64,000 nucleotides of DNA from Mactra quadrangularis (Eukaryota; Mollusca; Bivalvia; Venerida; Mactridae), in NCBI GenBank assembly GCA_025267735.1, contig CM046296.1, forward strand, positions 22,594,464 through 22,658,463, given 5' to 3'. A model generated the notes under the pieces. That model saw only the letters and a list, made by a program, of their open reading frames with translations. It searched no databases and had not been told where the DNA came from. This document shows positions 1-13,200 of this stretch, one piece after another; positions within the stretch are counted from its first letter, which is position 1, and every line of letters starts with the position of its first letter. A program made the position numbers and the translations under genes.

Positions 1-1049
1 ATATTCCGGGATTCGATACGACTTTAATTCAGGGAAAATTGTGTTCGGCAACGACATTATTCATCGTAAGCAATTTATCATATCCGCGTCATTAATACAA
101 TATACATTGTATATTTTAAGTAAAAAAAAACTAGTCATTCTATATTAAATTCAGACCATTGTTTCATATTATTAGGATTTTATTCCATTGAAAAGATATA
201 TATAATGCATTGTTTTTTGCCGAAAAAATATTTGTGTTTTCGTTTTCGGTTTGAGTGTTTTTGTGAATAGGTACCTAGGTTTGTCAAATTTGAGTTGACG
301 CTTAACAGAATTCCAATTTGGAATGGCCTTATCAATCAACCTTTTTCATTTATTTACCAACTCATCAAACAAGCTTTTTTGGAGCTATTTCTAAACCAGT
401 ACAAAGAGTCGGCACCCTATTTCTATACAAAAGAAACCCAACAAAGGTATTGTACGTAAATGTTTTGATCATCTGTAGGGTTAGATAAGTTATCATATGT
501 GATTAGTTTTCAATAAACTATACCTGGAATTCAAATATTTAGGTTTTTCCCTGCGATAAAAACTAAACATTCACCATTGCAATGAAAATATGTGTACCAT
601 ATAAAGAACAATAGGATTTAATCTGCATTTCATGCTTTTCATGTGAAAACACATAGTACAATCTGCGCATGGACGGAAAACCCAAATTTGAGTTCCGAAT
701 TAGCTCTGTTCTATTCAATTTTAGAATAAAATAAGGCTAAATGATTGTGAAATGTTGAAACTAAAGAAAAAACAAAAAGTGTATTAAACAAAAAACTAGT
801 GCATGATAAGGAAATACAAAATTTTAATGTATGTGTATGTTCTGGGTCATTCTCGTATTATATTAGTATTGAGAATCTTACTAGACTCTGGGAACGAGAA
901 TGGTTCTGGGTAAAATTATCACTCAAATGGTGATTTGTGAAATTCATCGTGATTGATATAAAATCTACAGTGGTTAAGGAAAGTCTGGAGTGGTTTGTGA
1001 AAATCTTTGATGTAATGAAAGAATTTAGGGGGGAGGGGTTTAAGGTAAC
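1..1049. other. AT-rich intergenic sequence
   Basis: Downstream of MFSD12. No coding exon, RNA gene or clear repeat structure seen. Confidence 0.5.
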
Positions 1050-1055
1050 TTTATT
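1050..1055 (-). terminator. MFSD12 poly(A) signal AATAAA
   Basis: AATAAA on the minus strand about 50 nt past the stop codon; the closest canonical signal, implying a very short 3' UTR. Confidence 0.6.
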
Positions 1056-1104
1056 GGGGTCGTTATACCAGAGAAAGAACTACTGAGATAAGGTCCAGAT
1101 GATT

Positions 1105-1226
1105 TCACTGAATGGAATATTTTTTGCCTGCTAAATATGGATCAGCTTCAGATAATGACTCATATGAATCTTGATGTGGTATACTTCCATTGTGTTCACT
1201 TTGTGTGACAGGTTTTAACACTTCAG
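1105..1226 (-). CDS. MFSD12: MFSD12 coding exon 10 and stop
   Basis: Residues 467-506 and TGA (1105-1107). Acceptor CATACAG|CTG. Hydrophilic cytosolic tail with YESL (488-491), a possible YxxPhi sorting motif. Confidence 0.88.
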
Positions 1227-4200
1227 CTGTATGATAAGGTAAAATAATCATACATATACAAAGAAACATAAAAAACAAGTAAATCTGTGAGCTAATGCTC
1301 ACTAGTGATACCCCCGCCAAAATCTAAAAATATGCGACAAACAGGAAGTAGATGAGCGAGGAGCATGAAATCGCTTTACACCACATGGGACTATAGGATG
1401 AAGCAATATGCAAAGTTTCAGGCTGCTGCATGGTATAGTTGCTGAGAAAACTGTGACGGAAATTTTGTAACGGACGGATGGACGGACGGACGCACACACG
1501 CACGCACGCACGGACAAGGGTAAAACAGTATACCCCCTCTTCTTCGAAGCGGGGGTATAATAATTATTTACATAAATTCACAGGCGACTGGCAAGGTCCC
1601 AATTCAAAAACACAGAATATTTAAGACAAGCAACATTAATAATATGTGCAATTTGATTCTTTTCTATATTTTGCTGGCACTGGCATTCAACAAAAATCAA
1701 GCTTTGTTTCAGTTCTGAAGATTATGTGACTATACACCCTAAATGATATTACACAATTTATAGACATTTTTTCACCTAATTTTTTATCTAATTAACTTAA
1801 ACTTCACGCATATTCTATCACTAGTATAGTTCAAACAACGGGCCTCCACTTTACAATTAATTTGTCCGTTGAATGTTTATTTAAGCGACAAATTTGCAAT
1901 AAGCGCAAAGGATTTGGTACAAAAACATTGTAAGTATGACAATGTTATAATCAGAACAGCCTATTATCCCTCCTGCCAGAGTTTTGATGAAAAATTGCAA
2001 ATATTTTGCATTACACCATATGGGAAAGTTTTTTATTTATCATTCAAAAATTCTAAAAATCATAATCCTAGAAGAAAAAGTTGAAGTAAGATTGTGTGCA
2101 AAATTATAGCAAACTCAATGTTGTAGTTTTATAGATATTTAGGGTTTACAGGGGTCCAGGTTCAACACAAACTACCTGTACTAATGTTAGCACATTGTAT
2201 TAGGTAAATATTCATACTTGTAATTTATATAAGAAATGTTTACCTTGTTTAGTTCTAGTTCCAAGGACTGTCGGTATCAATGTAGCTAGAGCAAGTGTAG
2301 CAATCACAGACATACCTCCAGGAACAAATGATACGATTCTACGATAATATTCAACACATAATGGACAACAACCCCTGAAATATAATATACCAAAAAATTA
2401 AAATTTGACCATATAATCCCTATTAAAAATCTCTCCTCTTATAAATGCCCCCATTCTCTATATTTTGAAAAAAAAATGAACAGCAACTTACACATTTAAT
2501 GTATTAAATACAATATTTTTATAACGCACCTCTCTTGCAAGATATAACAACCCCAGGGGTGTTTGATAGATTACATATGATACACAGTAAAACTCTTCTA
2601 TACTGGAATCGTCTCCACACCAGAATTTTTTCTTGGTCTAAATAATATGTGTAACAAATTAAGTAAAAGTTTCATTTATTACAAATGTAATTTTGAATTT
2701 ATCAATTATTTTTATTTAAGTGATAAAAAATCAGTCAGCTGAAAAAGGTGACGTGATGTCACCAAAAATTTCAAGGTAAATAAATGTTCGCTCTGAGTTA
2801 AAGAAAATTAACTCCATCATTCGGTATGTTTATAGTTTATTCAATTTTAGGATATATTATGCTGAATCAGTACAAAATTGACTGCATATAAAAACAAGAG
2901 CTGTCAGAGGAGACAGCATGCTCGACTCAGTAAGTGTTTGTCACAGGAGATGTGGTTGATGATAAGGAACATACATATTTTAAAATTTGAAAATATAACC
3001 TTAACAAATTCAAAGAAAAAAAAAGAAATAAATAGAAAACTATAAGTTCAAGGGGGATAACTCTGAAAAAATGTATACGGAGTTATGAATCTTGTCACAT
3101 GAGATGTGGTTGATAATAAGGAACATATATTTAAAGTTTGAAATCAATACCTAAAGAAATAAAACAGTTGCAGTAAAAACAAACATTTTTTAAAGAAAAC
3201 TCTAAGTTCAAGGGGAGATAATTCTGAAAAAAATGCATTCGGAGTTATGGACCATGCCACATGAGATGTGGTTGATAGAAAGGAACATATATTTAAAGTT
3301 TGAAGTTAATATCTTAAGAAATAACAAAGATACAGAAGAAAGTATTTTACTGCACAAAAACTTTAATCTGTGCACAAAAACTTCAATCAGTTCAAGGGGA
3401 GATAATTCTTGAAAAAATGTGTTTGGAGTTATGGACCTTGTCACATGAGATGTGGTTGATAGTAAGGAACATATATTTAAAGTTTGAAGTTAATATCTTA
3501 AGAAATAACAAAGATATAGAAGAAAGTATTTTACTGCACAAAAACTTTAATCAGAAGTGTGGACGCGGACGCGGACGCGGACGCCGGGGCGAGTAGGAGA
3601 GCTCTACATTACTTCGTAAAGTCGAGCTAAAAACAAATCACAAAGATTTTTCAATCCAATAAACTTTCATTCGGTCCAGTAAAACATTGTTGGACCAAAC
3701 GTCCAGTGCTGATAAATGTTTGTCATGAAGACTGCTGTTGTTTGTCATTGTTTGCAGCAACCAACTAGTGTAATTGAGAGACAATGTCAGTACAAGGGCT
3801 TGAACCTCCGAAACTGCCAGATGTAGTCCTTGGGGACATAATTAGAGAATTACATACTATGTTTTTGTGACATATTAATATTATACATTAGTATGTACAT
3901 GCAACGACTTGGAAACTTAGTGAAATCATTAACAATCAATAATGCATTTTCATACATTTTACACCCTCCTATTCAAAAATGGCTGCCCAAGAACTTGATA
4001 AATTTTTTGATAAAATAACTCGATGAAAGAACATGCATGAACTCCATGTTAATTCACACTCAAATCACAATCAGATAAATTAATGTTCTGAATGTACCAT
4101 GTACTGTATATGTAAACATGTGATATCCATGCATACAAATGATGTCTAATTTTATTTATGATAATAGAAAACTTCATTTACATAACTAAGATGATTATAA

Positions 4201-7200
4201 TATAAAATACAGTATAGACTGTATTTAAAGACCTTACATAGTAGTTTCCTAATAAAGTCTTTAAATTAAGGATACCACGTATATCATAATTACATATTTT
4301 AAATTAGGCACATGTATTTACTATACACATAAAAGTTCAAACAATGTCATACATTATTCTGTCACTAAAATATGGGCTAGTGTGGAAGGTATTAAATTTT
4401 TACCAAGTTCAAATTGAAAAGACCCATTCAATCAAGAAATTAAATACTGGCACTCTTTGGGCTAAGCAGTCATAATATATAACCGTATTGTCAAATCCTG
4501 TACAACACAATTAATTATATCCAGGAGTCTTTTCCTCAATAAAAAGCTGATTCTCACTTAAGACAGAAAGTCAATAAATAAGGGACCTTAGTCAGTTATT
4601 TCCCCTTGTATACTCTTAAAATAGGTAGGTCCAATCAGTTGGATTACTCAGATTTTATCTTTATTTTTCAATGTCAATTTGACACAATTAATCTTAAAAA
4701 ACTTTTTTTGTAAATCATCTAATTTGTTTGAAAATCAAGCTAAGTACTGTTATGGTAAAGAACTATCTAAATTTCATCACTCCTGTTAATATCTTAAAAA
4801 GATATTAGGTGAAATATTTCATTATCATTACATAGGACTTCAATGATAAAATCCAAGGATTCCAACTGATAGGACCTACTTATCAATTGGATTGCTTCAG
4901 ATTACTAATGCAAGTTAGCCTGTATCATAGATGTATTTCATGTATGTAAGATAAACTTATATAAAACATTTAACATTCAAGTTCATTTGTAGATAAACTA
5001 ATTATATCATTATAAATATAGTTACACAGTACATTCACATGCATGTCCTAGTTATATATGTTTGTATAGTATGGCTATTTATATATTTGTAAAGTAAGTC
5101 ACTGGATCAATCAAATCCTCTATCTCTGATATTGTTTGGTTATCAATAAGACAGTACACACATGTGACAATGAAGAGATTATTATTATCAAATCAAGGCT
5201 TGTTTACATAACAAATAAACATGAACTTAATGATCCCAAACTAAAAAAAGCATCGTTGATTGGACAGCTCGGTTAACTTGGAGAACACTGTTCTGTCCGA
5301 AATTGAATCAAGTTCAGCAAAGTGACAATAAGCTTTAAATGCACACTCCTAAGTACTCACTGAACAGTTCTATAGAACTAAGGAATGCGATGTAAAAAAT
5401 TAACCACTCTTGTTTTATTCCTGGTATAGTATTTAAATGGTAATAAATTTGAATTTTGTGGTCATACTGACTTTTAAAGTTATCTACATGTATTAGAGAT
5501 CTTATTTGTAACCATCCCATCTGTTGATGATAAACTATCATTATACAATGTGACTACATGAACAAATTGATTTAAGCTTGATTGTGCAATAAGATACAAC
5601 AACTTTTTTTATCTAAATACATGTGTATACATGAATTTTAATTGGTCACGCAGTACTAGAAATCAAGATACTACATGAAAAATACATATACAGTATAACC
5701 TGCATTAACAGCCACCTGCTATCAGCAGTCACCTGCTGCAAGAAGCCAATTTAGTCACTTCCCTTTACTGGCTACTTAATGCAGGCTATACTGTATATTG
5801 AAGGTAATAGAATCTAATGTAACTACAAGGTCTCAACTCTTGGTAGAATGCCTAGGTTGTCAGCAGCTTAGATCAGAATGTATTGTAAGCTCTTGGTTGG
5901 AATTGATTGCATAGATCCCAGGATGCCAGGTCTAAAAGCAGAAATACTACAAAACCATTGCATTATATTTTGTAATATGAGTGGAAAAATATCTCACACT
6001 AAGAGGAAAATGATAATTAATTAGGCAAACCAATGAATTAGTTTAATTATTACTTACGATCCACAAGGATGGAATTGTTGTACTAAAGCAATGGCTACGC
6101 CATTTGATAATTTATCAGTAAAACTCATGGCACCATATACAAAAGCACCACTTTCCTGTAAATGACAGAAACAAATGAATATCATCACTATCTGAAGAGT
6201 CAGTTAAAAACAAATTCATTTTAAATAAAAAAACAAATTTTAACGTCGTATTCAACACATATTTAGGTCAAATATACGACGGCCAGCTCTTCCTACTATA
6301 GGTTTCGTGAACACTTATTTATCACCAGTACTAACTTACCCTACCATGAGGCCAACAACTCATGTATAGGGTATGACCTACCGCGACCAGGCTCGAACCC
6401 GCAATCTCCGGATTTGAAGTCAGACATGCTAACCACTACGCCACGGCCGCAGCTTTATAAATAAAAAAAATCAAACATTTAGTGATGTATACATTAAAAA
6501 AATTACATATCTTGTGAAGGAGGTATGATAATTAATTTTTTTTGGTTTTTCAGCCTCTATTAATCCTTATGTACAAAATCGGCTAATAGTGACCGCAATA
6601 TATAAATAGTAATTCAAACGTTGTCCAGAATGAGAAATACAAACCAGGTAATTTCTAAAATTCTTACAGACACTTGAGTCATGAAAACCTAACTATTTCT
6701 ATCCATGTTAAGTGTTATAAGCTTTGTTTTTCAGTAAAGATGAAAACTTAATCTTATGTAGTAGAACAGTTTAAACTATTCATTCAAATTGGATAAAAAA
6801 TAAAGATCGTATTCCAACAGTAAAAATCCTGATCTGAGTTGATCACTTTGAATGTCATCTCAATAGTCCCATCTGTTTGTTGTTTTATGCTAGCATACAA
6901 GTGAAGTAAAATTAATATGCATGAATGGTAAACCTAAGATCAATGGATGGAACTAAGAATGAATCCTTTAGCTTCTGGCTTCCAAATTTGACCTATTTCT
7001 TCAATAAATAAAACTTACGGTATTTTCACCAATCAGATCTGCAGTCATAGCAAGGGAGGTAACTAACATAGTTGAGCCACCTATACCACTGAGTACAGCT
7101 ACACCATAGACAATTTTACTTCCTTGAGGTAGAAAATAAAAACCAGCACAGGCACCCAATGTAAAAAATATACCTATAAGGTATGTAAACTGAAACAAAA

Positions 7201-10200
7201 ATAAATCTAGATAGCATAAATACACATATACTCTAATCATTCAACTAATGATCTCAAAATTTTTATTCAAAGTGGTGCTTGACTATGCCAAGTCCTAAAC
7301 ATTAAAGTGAGAATAGTTCAAGGGCAACCATTCAAGACATAAAAGAGAAAGAGATAAAAGATATGGTACCATTGGTTATTTGTGATAAACAGGTGCGTAG
7401 CACAGACAGTAGTTGCTGACTGTTTACTCTTTCATTATGGGTGACTCAGTATGCTGATTAATTATACATTCCTTGTGATACACTCCTGGCTGTATGACTG
7501 AACAGCAAATATGAACATAAACACTTCAAAAATAAAATTAATCCTGCATAGTGCCGAATATCTTTTTAAAGATATTTCTTGATAATTAGTATTATTATTA
7601 GATACCGCATTTGTATAGCGCTCTTTTCATATTGAATATATGTTCAAAAGCACTTCAAAATCATATGCATAATTAGGAAATACGAGTTTAAATGAAAATG
7701 AAAATGGGTAAGAGATAATAAAATATAAAATAATAAAATGAAGACTATTAATATAAAACTAAGTATTAGTGATCAATAAAGTGCTCATAGTAGTTTGGAG
7801 GTTAAGTAGTTAAGGTTTAACTCACCTTTCTGCCAACAGCAGCATTGACATATTTCATCAACAAAGAAGTAACAAAACCACTAACATACACAATCAATGG
7901 AATAATAGCAATAGAATCCTAAAATAAGAATATTAAAATTAGAGGAACTGAATATATACAGGGCAGAGACATAAAGTGTTGTAAACCAGAGCTAGTATAT
8001 GTAATGGCATTTAATAGTCTAAGATTCATGCTTATGCACGTTCACCCACTTAACAGCTATTACCCCTGTACATCGGGCTACTGGTATCTATCTATCAATC
8101 TCCCGTGGAAGTCTTTTTACTCTGCTTATTAGTGCAGCTGACAAATTGGGGCAATAGAATTATACCACCCTCGCAGTTATCCATTTACACCTGGGTGGAG
8201 TGAAGCAATTGCAGGTAAATTTCTTGCTCATAGAAATTAGCAGTGCCCCCAGTGGGATTTGAACCCTGGACCTCTCTATCCCTAAGCGCGCATCCTACCA
8301 CTGGACTACTGCTCCTACACTAAATCACTAAATATGTATCTCTTAGAAATGAGTTTGAATTACTTAATCATGAACACAATCATCTTAATTGTTAACAACA
8401 AAACATTAAATCTTGTTTAATGATTCTTTGGTATGAAGTCGAATGATGAACTAGGTTGATATCGAAGTTGGTAGCTTGCCGGGATTTGGAATCTCGTGCC
8501 CGAGGTGGTGTGGGTTCGAATCCCACTTGGGGAAGTTATACCCTTCCATGAAAATTTGACAATAATGTCAATTTTCCTCCATTGATTAGATAATATGGAG
8601 AAGTTTGCAGCCTTGTGGAAGGGTAGGTGAGTACTGGTTATAGACAATGGTCCAGGAAAGCTAGGTTAGGTGGGCTGGACGTTGTAAAATGATCTAAATT
8701 GTGTTGACACAGCGTTAAATCTAGTAAAATAAAAAAAAAAGAAGGATGAACTACATTTACATTTTGTATACACCCACAATTCATATGCCAAAATAATAAC
8801 CGTGTTTTTCTAAATTTGAGAACCTAGTTAAAAAGTTTAATTAACTAAAAATTAGTCATAAGCAAAAATATTCAACTAGCCTGACAATATAAATTAAGGT
8901 ACTTTACAAGCTCATATTAGCATTCACCAGACTCAGGCCTCAGGCTTAATGGTAAAGGCTAGGACAGTGAAAATAGATTATATAGAGGATATTAGTCAAC
9001 TTTGGTGTAAGATCCATTTTTATTTCACCGAGTGAGCTCAGAAAATATATTTTCACAAGTGGCATAGCCACAAGTGAAAATATAATTTTCTGAGTTCATG
9101 AGTTGAAATAAAAAAAGATCTCACACTAAAGTTGATGAATATTCTGTTTCTTTCATGCTTAAGTTTGTGTTTTATCAGATGTATTTTACACAAATTATAA
9201 CGTGACGTCTTTTCATCTCCAATATGACGTCATTTATCTTTGAAAATGATGTCATTAACGATGAAAATATAAGGTTATATTTTCACTGCAATGAAAATAT
9301 AATATTTATATTTTCGTTTATTTTCATCTAATAACACGGCGTTTCACCGTAAAGCGTGAAAGAAAGTTTAATACTTGCCTTATCTAAATGAATAGATTCT
9401 GTAAGATACATAGGTAAATATACTTGTGTTACATTGACTACCAGACGTGTGGACATGTATATCACAGCTACCTGAATAATAAACAACATTACTATATATT
9501 ATCATTATATGGCACAGCACAACCTATTTAAGGAACAAGATTTTACACAATTTGATTAAGATTAACAAAATTTTAACTTAAAGCTATGATTTATTCTGTC
9601 CCACAATGCATTGTTCAAGATGGCAAAAAATTCAGAAAGAGGCAACACTCAGAAAGAGGCAACACTCAGAATGAGGCTTAATGATACACAAGTTGGTTTG
9701 GTTTATTTCTAATTCTGTAAAAATATTGAAAGTCCGTCTAGATCTGCAGGTTTAAAGGACCAACTGTTCGGCAAAAAAATTGACCTCATCCACATAGATA
9801 TCAATTCATCAAAATATTTACAACGATTCCGGCCTCTAAGACTTGGTTTGATCCTTTAAAATTTTGATCTTCACAGGACCTATTCTCCAGAAATTGACTG
9901 TTCAGTTTTTGTGGTGACTGCAGTATATTACGCAACAAAGTTTAGATATTTACTGGAATGGCTCATACTGTTTTTCAAATACTTGAGTTCTTGACTAAAC
10001 CAAAGTGAGTTTCGCAGCGACTGAAACAGTATAGGTACAAGTAATTTAAAAGAAGTGAAATAGAGAATACATATTATACATTACTTGATAAAATTGTTTT
10101 TCTTTTAGCCAACATTTCCATGTCATGACTAGTTTAGCTAATGTAGATTTTTCTATAGTTAATAAAGCAGTAGATTCAGTTATTCGTTCACTTGTATCAG

Positions 10201-13200
10201 TGTCTTCTACTTTCACTTTCTCTTTCACACCAATATGAAATGTTAAACTAAATAATGCTCCTATACCAACCACTATCAACACCAACATCTGAAGATATAA
10301 TGTTAATAACAATATTTAGAAAAAAATAAAAAGCTTACAGGCAATGACCATTAGCTCTCAAGAAACACAGAATACATAAACATACATAAATAACCTCAGA
10401 AAAGGGCTTTCAGGCTGTCCAGTTTGTCCTCAGGTGACACTCTATAACATCATGAGTTGATTAATTCAGTATTGTGTCCTATTATATATTTATGGTGGAG
10501 GAACTTTACTAATATATCATTATTATTAATCATTTTGTTCTAACCCGTTGAACATGTAATATAGAAATAGGCATTTAAAGGTACTTGTTCACAGATTTGG
10601 TTAAGATTTTTCAATATTTTCAAAATACCATACAGTGTCTGTAATTGTGTCAAAATATACTTCTTAATATTTTAGGATAAACTCACCTATAGATTGCAAA
10701 AAATATACAATAAAAATCACAATAATACACTAAAATTGTCTATACCCTGACATACGGGGTAGATTTTTACTACTTGAAACACCATCATTTGTACTTGTAT
10801 GTCAATATGCACTTAAATTGTCATTATCAAATCACTAATATTCTGCTTAAAAATGTTTCCAAACAATTTTGATAGTATCAGAAAATGTTGATGTTTAAGT
10901 TGAAATCTGTGGATGAGTACCTTTAATCAAAGTAAAAAGTTTAATTTTATTGAGACGTGAATAGCAAATAATGTTACCCTGCCTCCCTTCTTACCAGTAG
11001 TCATCCTTATTTTGTACAGCTTTAATGTTTTAGTTCAATACAGGGTACTACAGTAAAGTTCTACTATAAAGACCCTTGTCTATAACCAGACCTCACCTAC
11101 CCTTCCACACAGCCTGCAACTTCTCCATATACTTTAAAAATGAAGGAAAATTGACATTATTGTCAAATTTTCACCGAAGGGTATTACTGCCCCTGGTAGA
11201 ATAAAAACCTGTACCCCTTCCAGAAACTAGTTCAAAGCACGCTACTAAAAGTGCCACTGACCTGGGTCACAAATTTTATAACTTCAGGACCCGATGATTG
11301 ACAGATTTTCAGGTTTTCAATGAATAGATTCATACTCACCATAAATTTGTTAGAGTCTGCAGCACTGAGTTGATCTGTTGTATTTGTTGATTTATGTACA
11401 TCAAATAATAACCAAGCTATACCATACACCATCATATTTGATAAAACAGTGAATGCATACCTTAAAATATAGTAACAGTAAATGAATACCTTAAAATATC
11501 ATAACAGTAAATGTATACCTTAAAATATCATAATCAGTAAATGAATACCTTAAAATATAGTAACAGTAAATGAATACCTTAAAATATAGTAACAGTAAAT
11601 GAATACCTTAAAATATAGTAACAGTAAATGAATACCTTAAAATATAGTAACAGTAAATGAATACCTTAAAATATAGTAACAGTAAATGTATACCTTAAAA
11701 TATAGTAACAGTAAATGAATACCTTAAAATATAGTAACAGTAAATGAATACCTTAAAATATAATAACAGTGACGGCATACCTTAAAATATGATAAACAGA
11801 GAAGGCAAACATTTAAACCTAAAAATGGTCTAATTTGTTCTTCTAGGAATTCATAAATTTGTTTCTCTTTGTTATTGTTGTAAATTATATGTATGTACAT
11901 TGTAATTATTCGCGTGGACCATATTGAAAATTGGTTTAGACCAAATATGTTATCCACAATAAATAAAGTTGTTATGATTATAGACTATAGAAATTCAACA
12001 GTCAAACTTAATCCAAACTTCCAATTTTAACAGGGATTGTAGGGATGCAGATTTGCTATTTTAGTTCAAGGGTCAAATGAGCCTCTTTATGCAGATTTTA
12101 AGGAAACAAGCCATAAAGTTAGGAGCACAACCAAATCATGAAACTACTTTATTATGATGCAGTGCTCGACATTAAAGGTCGTCCTATTTCTGCTGAAGAC
12201 TAACATTTGGGTTCGGGCAACCTGTTACTGCTATTAAAAATATGGTTCAGGCCAGTTGAAAATATAGATGGCTATGCATTTGGGCACTCCTAGTTTAAAA
12301 ATCAGTATCAAGCTATGTGATGAGACAACAAAAATAAAACCTTACCTGGTACCGTTAAGACCTGTACGTTCATCAGAACAATCTGTAAGATCGGGTATAA
12401 GAGATAAATGATTGATCTGTGTTGATGCCCATCCAAATTGAAATATAATAACAAATGGAGCATAATATACAAACTGTGACCAATCAGGTGCATTCTCACA
12501 TGTGATACAACCAACAAATAGGAAAGGAAATGAACACATCACACATATTGTACCTGAAATAAATGTAAAAAATATTTAGGTGGAAAAATGGAATTTGAAA
12601 ATTGCGAGTAATCTTTATTTTAACAAGCAAATTTTCGCGAGTTGAAACCGCCACATAATTTTAATATCTAAACTAATGAGACTCAAATCAGCACTGAAGC
12701 GGCCAGGAAAATGGATAGTATTAACTAAAGATTATCTTTTAAAGCATGTTCGTTATTCTTAGTCTATTCTACAATAATGTCCTCGTTTGATATATAGTTA
12801 AATGTACATGTAGTACCATGTAATTATGTTGTTATTGCTTATACATGTAAGCTTATTTATTATGTATGCTATTAAATTTGGAGAAAAATGCGAGTGATTT
12901 TTTTCATTTTGCGAGTTGAAATGAAATTAACTCACAAAAAATTCTAAGTTCAATTTTTTGTTAAATTCGAGCCCTGGTTTATAGACTCACTTCCCCAACA
13001 AACCATGAGGTTATCTTCAAATTTAAGCCATTGCTTTGGCTCACTAAATAATTCAGTAATTCAAAACTTATTTAGGGCTAGTGAACTCTACTTATTTCAT
13101 ATAGTCAGGCTAATTAATGTTTTTCCCTTTACTAACTAGCATTATAAATTAGGCTTAAGAAAATTGAAGGCAATGTCAGATTGTAATACACTAAATTTTA

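Noticed and set aside
6384..6450. tRNA gene on the minus strand
   Set aside because: Followed by a SINE body shared with 49311-49528; dispersed copy.
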